A stretch of 40,885 nucleotides of DNA from an uncultured Clostridia bacterium. Lineage in GTDB: Bacteria > Bacillota > Clostridia > Christensenellales > CAG-917. Below, piece by piece: positions 16,035 through 24,228 of this stretch (positions within the stretch are counted from its first letter, which is position 1; each line of letters begins with the position of its first letter). The stretch is from the NCBI GenBank assembly GCA_947581925.1, contig CANPWB010000014.1, positions 1 through 40,885 of the forward strand, written 5' to 3'. A program made the translations under genes and the position numbers. Under the pieces are notes generated by a model. That model made no database searches. It saw only the letters and a list, made by a program, of their open reading frames with translations, and was not told the DNA's origin.

Positions 16035-19000
16035 ATGGATAAAGATGTAAGTGATAAAAAAATTGGTAAGAAATCTGCAAAATCGACAGTCGGCGCTCAA
16101 GGAGCGGACCTCGTCGAAATTTTAGACGCGCTTAAAGATTCAAACAAGTCAGACGGTGAAGATCTCACAGAGACCATTCTTGAAGTAGAGGCGAAGAAAA
16201 AGAGAGAGCTCGAGCATCGCAGGATATTGGATAAGCGGAGCGAGAGTGAGGCCCAAAAGGCGAAGGGATGCGGGCTGTTTTCAAAGGCGCCGCCCGCTCC
16301 GTCTGCCGCGCATATAGATTCTGTCACATCCATGGAACTCCCGCTCGATTGGGAGAACATTTTCAATTCGGATGAGCGTACGCAGGGCGTACATCTCGAC
16401 AATATCCCCGACGCCCTCGTAAAGTGCCTCACGGAGCTTGGCTATGTTGACATCGAGTACATCTCCTCCATAACGGGGCAGGAACTCAAGACCGTCATCA
16501 CTTCGCTAAAAGGCGCGATATATCAAGACCCCGCAAAGTGGGACGAGGTGTTCTACAGGGGCTGGGAGACGTCCGACGAATATTTATCCGGCAATCTTTT
16601 TGAAAAGCTGCAGATCGCGAGGAAGGCAAACAAGCTGTATCGCGGCTATTTTTCTCAAAACGTCGCGGCGCTCGAGGCTCTTTTGCCGCAGGGCGCGCGC
16701 AGCGAGGAGATATACGTCACGCTCGGCTCGCCCTGGGTGCCAACGGACATAATAGCCGATTTTGTCAACTATATGCTCGGTTTCCGCACTATAAAATTTG
16801 CGGGAACGGTGCTCCGCGACGAAGTGACGGGCAAGTGGCAGATCACCGCGAAAAATATGTATTACAGCAACATCCGCGCCGTGACGGAATTCGGCACGCC
16901 GACTCTCAACGCGCTTTACATCCTCGAAAAGACGCTGAATATGAGCAGCGTCACGGTATATGACGAGGTCAGCCCCTTCTCGGGCGCGGCGGGCGACCGT
17001 AAGAAGGTGGAGAATGAGGCGGAAACGCTTGCCGCGCTTGACAAACAGCGCAAGCAGATCGAGACGTTCAGAGAGTGGGTATGGAAGGACGAAAAGCGCA
17101 AAGAGAGGCTGGAGCGCATATTCAGGGAGAGATACGGATGCGTGAGGCGACGCATTTTCGACGGCTCGTTTTTGACTTTTCCGGGGCTTTCGGAAAATAT
17201 CAAGCTGTACCCATATCAAAAGGACGCCGTTGCGCGCATAATTTTCACTCCCAATACCCTTCTCGCGCACGACGTAGGCGCGGGCAAGACGTATGTCATG
17301 ATCGCCGCGGCGATGGAGCTCAAGCGCATGCGGCTGTCAAAAAAGAATTTGTTTGTAGTCCCAAACAATCTCGTGGGGCAGTGGCGGGACATATTCAAGG
17401 CGATGTACCCATCTGCAAACCTTCTCGTGGTGGAGCCTCGCAATTTTACGCCCGACAAGAGAAACTCGGTGCTCATGCGTATCGCGAGCGAGGATTTTGA
17501 CGGCATAATCATGGCGTACAGCTCCTTCGAGCTCATTCCGCTCTCCCTCGAAAGCAAGAAGGCGGCTGTCAACGAACAGCTCATCAAGGTAAACAGGGCG
17601 ATAGAGGCGAACAAGCCAAATATCGTGCCCCAGCTCACCCGCAAGCAGACGGTGCTCATCAAAAAGCGCAAGGCGCTGCTCGAGGAGGACCCCGACGATC
17701 CGTCCACGCCCTTTTTCGACAAATTGGGCGTCACCCGTCTGTTTGTGGACGAGGCGCACAACTATAAGAACGTCCCCATAGACACCAACGCGGATCACGT
17801 GTACGGCATATCCTCGTCGGGCTCGCAAAAGTGCAAGGATATGCTTGAAAAGGTTAGGATAGTCCAGAGGCAGAATATGGGCAAGGGCGTCGTACTTGCG
17901 ACCGGCACGCCAATAACCAACTCCGTGACGGACGCCTACATAATGCAGCTGTACTTGCAGAGCGGCGAGCTGTCCCTGCTCGACCTTCAAAACTTCGACA
18001 GCTGGGCGGGAATGTTTGCGGAAAAGACTACGAATTTCGAGATAGACGTGGACACAAACAAGTATAGGCTTGTCACTCGCTTTTCGCGCTTTCACAACTT
18101 GCCGGAGCTCACGTCTATGCTGTCAATGATCGCGGATTTTCACCAAGCGGACGGCGCGGGCGATATCCCCGAATTGGACGGCGGACACGACTGCGTGATA
18201 GAGCGCACGCCTGAATTTGAGAGATATCTTAAAACAATATCGGACAGAGCAGAGACAGTGCGAGCGGGCAAGGTGGATCGCAAAGTTGACAACATGCTCA
18301 AGATCACCGTAGACGGCAGAAAGGCTGCGTTAGATTATCGATTAGTAGACCCAAAAGCGCAATTCACGCCCAAATGCAAAGTGGCAAAATGCGCCTACAA
18401 CGTATGGCAGATATACGCCGCTACGAGGGACAAGAAGAGCGCTCAGCTCGTCTTTTGCGACACCTCGACGCCGAAGAGCGGTTTTAATATGTATGACGAA
18501 CTAAAGCGTCTGCTTGTCGCCTACGGGATAAAGCCGAGCGAGATCGCTTTCGTGCACGAGGGCGATTCGGAAAAACAGCGCGCGGCGCTCTTCAAAAATG
18601 TGAACAGCGGCGATATAGCGGTGCTTATAGGCTCCACTTTCAAGCTCGGGCTCGGCGTAAACGTGCAGGAGAGGCTGATCGCGCTTCATCACCTCGACGT
18701 CCCGTGGCGCCCCGCGGATATGACGCAGCGCGAGGGCAGAATATTGCGACAGGGCAATACGAATAAGACCGTCGGGATATACAGATACATCACGGAGGGC
18801 AGTTTTGATGCCTACTCGTGGCAACTTTTGGAGACGAAGGCGCGATTCATCGCGGAGCTGCTCGGCGGCACGCTCACGGCGCGCAGCGGCTCGGATATAG
18901 AAGACACCGTGCTCAGCTATGCCGAAGTCAAGGCGCTCGCCGTCGGAAATCCGCTCGTCAAGGAGAGAGTGGAAGTCTCAAACGAGCTTGAAAGATGTAT

Positions 19001-19580
19001 AATTTTGCAACGCAAGGCGGGCGAGACGAATTTGAGGCTGGAAAACGAGCTTGTAGAGCTCCCTACGCGCATAAAGAGCATGCAGCAGCTATGCGACGAT
19101 TGCAGGCAGGACTACGAATTTTATATCGGGCTAAAATCCTCGCCTAAGAGCGAACTCACCCCCGAGCAGAAAAAGGCGGCGATAGAGAGGCGGCGCAACC
19201 TTAGGGAGAGGCTGCAAAGCGAGATCGACGGTAATATTCTCGAGACGAGCGAGCGTACGCTGTTCAAGTATCACGGATTCGAGGTCATCCTGCCTACGAA
19301 TATGTCTCCGAATATGCCGTACATCTTCCTAAAACGCGTGGGAAAGTATTCCGTCGATATGACGGGGAGCGAGATTGGAAATCTGAGAAAGATAGATATG
19401 TTTCTCGAAGGATTGGGCGAGCACTTGGCGCGCCTCGAGGACAATGTAAAACAGCTCAAAAAGCGCAGGACGGACATAAGGGCGCAGATCAAAACAAAAG
19501 AGGACTATTCCGAAAGGATAGACGAATTGAGGAAAAAACTCGACGAAATAGATAAAAAGCTTAAGGTGGACAAAAAATGA
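16035..19580 (+). CDS. SNF2-like DEAH helicase, relative of mobile-element helicase-methylases
   Basis: Superfamily 2 ATPase of 1,181 aa that should translocate on or remodel DNA or nucleoprotein. A charged N-terminus (1-90) precedes a region of about 110-370 that includes SEEIYVTLGSPWVPTDII, similar to the segment before the ATPase in the large helicase-methylases of conjugative elements. Helicase motifs: LLAHDVGAGKT (Lys418), DEAH 572-575, TGTP at 623-626, VLIGSTFKLGLGVNVQ, and QREGRILRQGN from 898, the SNF2-type motif VI. A long coiled coil fills about 980-1181. No methylase NPPY motif is present. GAGAGG lies 4 nt before the chosen ATG. The stop overlaps the next start (ATGA). Confidence 0.9.
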   Translation: MDKDVSDKKIGKKSAKSTVGAQGADLVEILDALKDSNKSDGEDLTETILEVEAKKKRELEHRRILDKRSESEAQKAKGCGLFSKAPPAPSAAHIDSVTSMELPLDWENIFNSDERTQGVHLDNIPDALVKCLTELGYVDIEYISSITGQELKTVITSLKGAIYQDPAKWDEVFYRGWETSDEYLSGNLFEKLQIARKANKLYRGYFSQNVAALEALLPQGARSEEIYVTLGSPWVPTDIIADFVNYMLGFRTIKFAGTVLRDEVTGKWQITAKNMYYSNIRAVTEFGTPTLNALYILEKTLNMSSVTVYDEVSPFSGAAGDRKKVENEAETLAALDKQRKQIETFREWVWKDEKRKERLERIFRERYGCVRRRIFDGSFLTFPGLSENIKLYPYQKDAVARIIFTPNTLLAHDVGAGKTYVMIAAAMELKRMRLSKKNLFVVPNNLVGQWRDIFKAMYPSANLLVVEPRNFTPDKRNSVLMRIASEDFDGIIMAYSSFELIPLSLESKKAAVNEQLIKVNRAIEANKPNIVPQLTRKQTVLIKKRKALLEEDPDDPSTPFFDKLGVTRLFVDEAHNYKNVPIDTNADHVYGISSSGSQKCKDMLEKVRIVQRQNMGKGVVLATGTPITNSVTDAYIMQLYLQSGELSLLDLQNFDSWAGMFAEKTTNFEIDVDTNKYRLVTRFSRFHNLPELTSMLSMIADFHQADGAGDIPELDGGHDCVIERTPEFERYLKTISDRAETVRAGKVDRKVDNMLKITVDGRKAALDYRLVDPKAQFTPKCKVAKCAYNVWQIYAATRDKKSAQLVFCDTSTPKSGFNMYDELKRLLVAYGIKPSEIAFVHEGDSEKQRAALFKNVNSGDIAVLIGSTFKLGLGVNVQERLIALHHLDVPWRPADMTQREGRILRQGNTNKTVGIYRYITEGSFDAYSWQLLETKARFIAELLGGTLTARSGSDIEDTVLSYAEVKALAVGNPLVKERVEVSNELERCIILQRKAGETNLRLENELVELPTRIKSMQQLCDDCRQDYEFYIGLKSSPKSELTPEQKKAAIERRRNLRERLQSEIDGNILETSERTLFKYHGFEVILPTNMSPNMPYIFLKRVGKYSVDMTGSEIGNLRKIDMFLEGLGEHLARLEDNVKQLKKRRTDIRAQIKTKEDYSERIDELRKKLDEIDKKLKVDKK

Positions 19581-20689
19581 GCGATATTAAACTTTCAAAT
19601 GTCCCGTCGTTGACAGTGGACGCGATAGTCGATTCGCTGTCGGGGATATACTCGGCGGCGATAAAGAGGGGCATATCTTTTAAAAGTTTGCCCTCCGTAA
19701 TGCTTTGGGGTCCTCCCGGAGTGGGCAAATCGCAGGCGGTGAGGCAGATCGCAAAGCGCATAGAGGGCGAAGGCAAGAGGGTGAATGTGACGGACGTCAG
19801 ACTTCTCCTCTTCAATCCCATTGACCTCAGAGGCATTCCTACGGCAAACGAGGATAAGACGCTCGCGGTATGGCTCAGACCCAAAATTTTCCAGATGGAC
19901 GGCGGAAAGAATGTTGTCAACATCCTGTTTTTGGACGAGATCACATCCGCACCTCAATCCGTGCAAGCGGCGGCGTATCAAATAACTTTGGACAGGACTG
20001 TGGGAGAGCACAAGCTCCCCGACAACTGCATAGTCATCGCCGCCGGAAACCGCGTGAGCGACCGCTCCGTCGCCTTCAAAATGCCCAAAGCGTTGGCGAA
20101 CAGGCTTATGCATATTGAGGTGGACGTCAGCTTTGCCGCTTGGAAAAGATGGGCGGTCGAGAGCGGCATAAACGAGAAAGTATTGGGATTTCTCTCGTTT
20201 AGAAGTACGTTTTTGATGAAATTTGACCCGTCGCAGGACGACGTGGCGTTTGCGACTCCAAGAAGTTGGGAAATGGTGAGCGAACTTCTCAACGGCATAG
20301 ACGGCGACGTGGATAAAATGTATCCGCTCATCGCGGGACTGGTCGGTACGGGGGTGGCTATCGAGTTTCGCACGTGGTGCGCGATATACAAGGATCTGCC
20401 CTCGATTGAGGATATTTTCGCGGGGAAGATGCCGCCCATCCCCAAAAACACGGACGCGCTGTACGCGCTCACCGCGTCCATGACCGCGTATGCGAGAGAG
20501 CACAGGCACGACCTGCAAAAAATAGCAAACTCCATAGCCTACGCCGACAGGATGCCGCCCGACTTTTCCGCCGTGCTCATGCGCGACTATATGTACATCG
20601 AAAAGGACTATAAACTTGTTCTTATGAAGATACCGCAATTCGCAAGGTGGCTCTCCACGAAGGGCAGCCTTATGAACGGCGTCGTATGA
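19577..20689 (+). CDS. MoxR-like AAA+ ATPase
   Basis: ATPase of 370 aa in the MoxR/RavA-like group, which acts with VWA-domain partners to remodel protein complexes. Walker A is GPPGVGKS with Lys51, Walker B is NILFLDE (Asp120-Glu121), sensor 1 is AAGNRVSD, and an arginine-finger-like segment reads ALANRLMHIEVD. The loop DRTVGEHKLPDN between them is typical of the group. It is coupled to the helicase by a 4-bp start/stop overlap and followed by a VWA/metallopeptidase gene, the usual partner class. The operon promoter lies upstream of the helicase. Confidence 0.92.
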   Translation: MSDIKLSNVPSLTVDAIVDSLSGIYSAAIKRGISFKSLPSVMLWGPPGVGKSQAVRQIAKRIEGEGKRVNVTDVRLLLFNPIDLRGIPTANEDKTLAVWLRPKIFQMDGGKNVVNILFLDEITSAPQSVQAAAYQITLDRTVGEHKLPDNCIVIAAGNRVSDRSVAFKMPKALANRLMHIEVDVSFAAWKRWAVESGINEKVLGFLSFRSTFLMKFDPSQDDVAFATPRSWEMVSELLNGIDGDVDKMYPLIAGLVGTGVAIEFRTWCAIYKDLPSIEDIFAGKMPPIPKNTDALYALTASMTAYAREHRHDLQKIANSIAYADRMPPDFSAVLMRDYMYIEKDYKLVLMKIPQFARWLSTKGSLMNGVV

Positions 20690-20773
20690 GTTGAAAACGG
20701 AAATACTGTATAGACCGCGTTTTCACGATATCTATTCGGATATCCGAGTCGAAGAATGTAGTTTGAGACTAAA

Positions 20774-22006
20774 ATGCAATTGTCGGATGCTCAAAAGAGG
20801 GAATACGTCAAGAGACTGCTGTTTTCGCGCATGAGGCTGCTTATCAAAAACGGTTTTTACGGTTTGCTGCTCATGCACACGAGCTTTGCGCTTGACGATA
20901 GCATACAAACCGCTTGCACCGACGGCGGCAAGATTTACTTTTCTCCCAAATTTTTGAGCGAGATATCCGACTCGGAGCTGGATTTTGTCATGTCGCACGA
21001 AATATTGCATATCGTGCTCAAACACTGTTTACGTACGGGGGACAGAGACCCCGAACTTTTCAACATCGCTTGCGACATAGTTGTCAACTCGAATATAATG
21101 CTGTCCGCGGATATGGACCCCAACGCCGTAACGCTAAAGAAGTACGGCGAGCTTATGCACACCGCGCCAAACGGCGAGGAGGGCAACAAATATACGGCGG
21201 AGGAAGTTTATCAAATGCTGCTTTCGCCCTCGAACAAAGTCTCAAGGCAGGGCGGGCGCGGCTTTAAAGCGGGCAATGGAAGGGGCTACGGCAAGACGTG
21301 GGACGACCACTCCCGCTGGGGGAGCAAGGACGGCGATACGCTACTTAAGGATATGTGGGACAAGTACGTGCGCGACGTGGCGGAGGCGATATCCATACAG
21401 AAGAGCAACGGCGGACGCGGCGTCCTTCCGCTGGGCGTGGAGCGTATGCTCGATGAGTTGAGAGACCCTACGCTGGATTGGCGCGCGTTGCTTGCGGATT
21501 TTGTCAGCGAGGACGTTTCGGATTATTCTTTCGCCCCGCCGGACAGGCGATATACCGACGGCGACTTCTTCATTCCCGACCTAAACCTCGGCGGCGAGAC
21601 AGTGAGAAATATCCTCTTTATGGTAGACGCGTCGGGCTCCGTCTCCGACAGCGACCTCACCTCGGCATTCTCCGAGATAAAGGGCGCGATAGAGCAATTC
21701 GACGGCAGGCTTGAGGGTTATCTCGGCTTTTTCGACTCCGCCGTCTATAAGCCCGTGCCCTTCGGCGACGTGAACGACCTCCTCGGCATTAAGCCGCGCG
21801 GAGGGGGAGGCACGGATTTTTACGCCATCTTCAACTACATCTTCAAAAATATGCAGGACAACTTGCCCGCGTCCATAATCATACTCACTGACGGTTTCGC
21901 CCCCATCCCGCCCGCCGAGGTCGCGCGAGGTATCCCCGTACTTTGGATACTCGACAATAAAATAATCACCCCGTCCTGGGGCAGGATCGCCCGAATAGAT
22001 ACTTGA
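20774..22006 (+). CDS. VWA-like and HExxH putative metallopeptidase (DUF2201-type)
   Basis: Protein of 410 aa. The N-terminal domain (about 1-165) carries HEILH (His75, Glu76, His79) in a helix, the zinc site of a gluzincin-like peptidase, as in the DUF2201 N-terminal family. A Gly/Arg/Lys-rich linker follows (near 160-195). The C-terminal VWA-like domain (about 275-410) has a MIDAS: DASGS at 285-289, GGTDF, and LTDGFAP. The predicted role is the substrate-handling or protease partner of the MoxR ATPase. The gap from the previous gene is 84 bp with no terminator. The ribosome binding site is weak. The stop codon falls inside the first unit of a 23-bp tandem repeat. Confidence 0.88.
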   Translation: MQLSDAQKREYVKRLLFSRMRLLIKNGFYGLLLMHTSFALDDSIQTACTDGGKIYFSPKFLSEISDSELDFVMSHEILHIVLKHCLRTGDRDPELFNIACDIVVNSNIMLSADMDPNAVTLKKYGELMHTAPNGEEGNKYTAEEVYQMLLSPSNKVSRQGGRGFKAGNGRGYGKTWDDHSRWGSKDGDTLLKDMWDKYVRDVAEAISIQKSNGGRGVLPLGVERMLDELRDPTLDWRALLADFVSEDVSDYSFAPPDRRYTDGDFFIPDLNLGGETVRNILFMVDASGSVSDSDLTSAFSEIKGAIEQFDGRLEGYLGFFDSAVYKPVPFGDVNDLLGIKPRGGGGTDFYAIFNYIFKNMQDNLPASIIILTDGFAPIPPAEVARGIPVLWILDNKIITPSWGRIARIDT

Positions 22007-22105
22007 TTCTCAACCTAACAGACGCATGATTCTCGGTCGAATAAACGTTTGATTTTGGGTAGGATATAGGCTTGATTCTCAGTAGGATAAACGCTTGATC
22101 TTCAC
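22002..22105. repeat. 23-bp tandem repeat, about 4.5 units
   Basis: Units start at 22002, 22025, 22048 and 22071 with a partial at 22094. The consensus is CTTGATTCTC, then a GTAGG-like core, then ATAAACG. Unit 1 contains the TGA stop of the VWA gene. Units diverge at 3-8 positions. The remainder of 22106-22355 is AT-rich with no gene seen. Confidence 0.8.
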
Positions 22106-22279
22106 TTTGCGCCGATCCCACGTTTGGCGCCGTTTGTCCCCATATATTTTTGCTAAAAAATTTCGACTCAAATTTTAGACAATGAAATATTTCAAACTTT
22201 CTATCGTTAGAAACAAAAAAGACGTACATTTTCTGCGATATGCGTTTTTATTTGTTTAAGTGGCAAAAAAATATCACAA

Positions 22280-22349
22280 TTTATATCACAAAAAAAAATT
22301 AAATTCCGTCAAACAGCAGTAAAATTTTATATGCATTTTGTGATATAAA
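22280..22349. repeat. 14-bp inverted repeat
   Basis: TTTATATCACAAAA (22280-22293) and TTTTGTGATATAAA (22336-22349) are perfect inverted copies 42 bp apart. A related ATATCACAA lies just upstream at 22271. It may mark an element edge or a protein-binding site. Confidence 0.6.
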
Positions 22350-22390
22350 AAAAGTAAAAAGCCTACTGTTTAGTGGGGTTTTTGAGGATT

Positions 22391-22411
22391 TGATGAAGGC
22401 AACATGACTCG
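22391..22411 (-). pseudogene. Degenerate tRNA-Val 3' fragment
   Basis: TGATGAAGGCAACATGACTC corresponds to the minus-strand CCA end, acceptor and T-arm of tRNA-Val with several substitutions. It resembles the CAC tRNA at 241-317 more than the adjacent GAC tRNA. Confidence 0.6.
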
Positions 22412-22592
22412 TCCAACAGCGAAGCGTACCGCAAGTCGGTTTGAGCGAAATCGGGGTTCCCACCAAATTACGCAGCGATTTTATGGGGTAACAAAGTGCA
22501 ATATGACCGTAGGGCATAACATTGCGGAGCAATGGACGCATTTTTGGATAAAAATGCGGAGTTCGAGCGAAATTGGAGACAGCAAACGAAAC

Positions 22593-22616
22593 AAAAAAAC
22601 GAACAGAAAGTTCGTT
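22593..22616 (-). terminator. Terminator of tRNA-Val(GAC)
   Basis: AACGAAC pairs with GTTCGTT across AGAAA; on the minus strand a T run follows. Confidence 0.8.
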
Positions 22617-22628
22617 TTTGTTTTGGAT

Positions 22629-22705
22629 TGGTGGAGACAATAAGACTCGAACTTATGACCTCTACGATGTCAACGTAGCGCTCTAACCAACTGGGCTATG
22701 CCTCC
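22629..22705 (-). tRNA. tRNA-Val(GAC)
   Basis: A cloverleaf of 77 nt with encoded CCA on the minus strand. The acceptor GGAGGCA pairs with TGTCTCC (one G-U). The anticodon stem is CTACG/CGTAG with loop TTGACAT, and the T stem ATAAG/CTTAT. The anticodon GAC (22669-22671) reads GUC and GUU, complementing the CAC isoacceptor elsewhere in the window. Confidence 0.94.
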
Positions 22706-22782
22706 AAAGCATTGATATGATACACTAAATTGATTGTTTTGACAAGCAATTTTTTATAGTTTTGCAAGAATTTCTAAAAAAA

Positions 22783-22811
22783 TTGCAATGCGCCGCGTTT
22801 TATGCTAAACT
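22783..22811 (+). promoter_or_regulatory. Promoter and structured leader of the HI0933-family gene
   Basis: TTGCAA, 17 bp, TAAACT. The leader of about 155 nt begins with the hairpin GCGCCGA/TCGGCGC (22826-22850) and then has a second GGTCG/CGACC pairing. There is no T run, and I recognise no riboswitch class. Confidence 0.55.
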
Positions 22812-22974
22812 ATATTTATAAAAGTGCGCCGAGATTAAGAGAATCGGCGCGATTTGAGTGGGTCGTTCGGCTTTTGAGGGCTGTACGGCGACCGGCATAT
22901 GCAATTTGAGGCGGAACAAAGAAATGTCGCGGAAAAATTTCTGCGCGTCATAAATATCGGAAAAGGGAGCGCAA

Positions 22975-24201
22975 ATGGACGGCAAAAAATTCGACGTTAT
23001 CATAATCGGCGGCGGCGCGGCGGGGCTATTTCTCGCGTCGCAATTGCCGTCTGAATTGAGCGTCGCGATAGTCGAGAGCAACGACAGGGTGGGCAAAAAA
23101 CTGCTTGCTACAGGCAACGGCAAGTGTAATCTCACCAACCTCGATATGGACGTTTCGCACTTCAACCATCCGAATTTTGTAGGGAGCTTTCTTGAGCGTT
23201 TTGGCGCGCGTGACGCTATTGCCGCGTTTGAAGATATTGGGCTGATGACAAAAGCCATTGACTCGCGGGTGTATCCGTACAGCGAGTGCGCCTCCACCGT
23301 CCTCGACGTGCTGCGCCGCGCGGTAGAGAAGAGAGGGACTCATATTTTCACGGGGCATGTCGTAAATTCAATAAAAAATATCCGCGGCGAGTTTGAAGTG
23401 AGCGGAGAGGCTGTAAACGGCAAGCGAGGCGAGAATTTCAATTATTTTGCGAACGCGGTCGTGCTTGCGACGGGCTCTTACGCTACGTTCGGCAAGGACA
23501 GCACAAGCTTATTTGCCGCGCTCGGGCATACCGTGCGTCCTATGGCTCCGTCTCTTGCGCCCATACGCACAAACAAGGAGCCGCTGAAGGGCTTGCAAGG
23601 AGTGCGCGTAAAGGCGGGCGTACGTATAGGCGAACGCTGCGAGGTGGGCGAGGTACTGTTCAAGGATTTTGGCATAAGCGGCATCGCGACATTCAATATG
23701 GCGGGAGAGCTCGCTCGCGGCAGGGCGAAGGCGGGTGACGTCCTCATCATTGACTTTATGCCCGAGCACTCAAAAGCCGAAGTGGAGCGGATGTTGAGCA
23801 AGCGCGCGCATGGAGTTACGAGCGTAGGCGAGTTGATGGTCGGCACATTCCACTCCCGCGTGCAGGAGCGCATCGCTTGGGCGGCGGGCTGCTCCTTTGA
23901 AGACAGAGCGGAAGAAAAGATAGGCGCCATAGCGGACGCTATCAAAAATTATCGCCTCGTCATAGAGGGCGTCGGCGACGCGAGCCTCGCGCAGGTGATG
24001 TCGGGAGGACTCAACGTCGATGAGTTTGACGAAAATATGATGTCGCGCAAGTGCGAAAACGCATATGCCGTAGGCGAGGCTGTTGACATAGACGGCGACA
24101 GCGGCGGCTACAACTTGCAGTGGGCATGGTCAAGCGCGAAGGCGGCGGCATTAAACATCGCGGCGCGCTCTAAAGAGCGCAAAATAGCATATGATGTATA
24201 A
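22975..24201 (+). CDS. NAD(P)/FAD-dependent oxidoreductase, HI0933/BaiN-type
   Basis: Flavoprotein of 408 aa in the HI0933 (YhiN/BaiN) family. The FAD-binding Rossmann motif is IIIGGGAAGLFLA (Gly12-Gly17). The family signature GKKLLATGNGKCNLTN follows, with YPYSECASTV and VVLATGSYATFG. The C-terminal GEAVDIDGDSGGYNLQWAWSS closes the FAD site. Members bind FAD, but the physiological substrate is generally unproven; BaiN was linked to bile acid dehydroxylation. The start has GGGAG. The cyclophilin gene follows after 27 bp on the same strand, so the two may be co-transcribed. Confidence 0.93.
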   Translation: MDGKKFDVIIIGGGAAGLFLASQLPSELSVAIVESNDRVGKKLLATGNGKCNLTNLDMDVSHFNHPNFVGSFLERFGARDAIAAFEDIGLMTKAIDSRVYPYSECASTVLDVLRRAVEKRGTHIFTGHVVNSIKNIRGEFEVSGEAVNGKRGENFNYFANAVVLATGSYATFGKDSTSLFAALGHTVRPMAPSLAPIRTNKEPLKGLQGVRVKAGVRIGERCEVGEVLFKDFGISGIATFNMAGELARGRAKAGDVLIIDFMPEHSKAEVERMLSKRAHGVTSVGELMVGTFHSRVQERIAWAAGCSFEDRAEEKIGAIADAIKNYRLVIEGVGDASLAQVMSGGLNVDEFDENMMSRKCENAYAVGEAVDIDGDSGGYNLQWAWSSAKAAALNIAARSKERKIAYDV

Positions 24202-24228
24202 ATCGAAATTGCATAAAAGGAGTTTAAT

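Larger units (their letters stand above)
22356..22628. repeat. tRNA-linked repeat element, second locus
   Basis: On the plus strand: a decayed terminator hairpin (22356-22385), a degenerate tRNA 3' fragment (22391-22411), a body, then the live tRNA terminator. The body shares GACCGTAGGGCA, CATTGC, GGACGCATTTTT-like and AAAATGCGGAGTTC words with the 78-184 body near position 1. It carries an extra AATCGGGGTTCCC to TTATGGGGT insert of about 50 bp. Confidence 0.75.

Noticed and set aside
22002-22105. CRISPR array
   Set aside because: The units are contiguous 23-mers with no spacers and no cas genes nearby.
22812-22974. Riboswitch in the leader of the HI0933-family gene
   Set aside because: Hairpins are present, but I recognise no conserved aptamer core and see no terminator in the leader.
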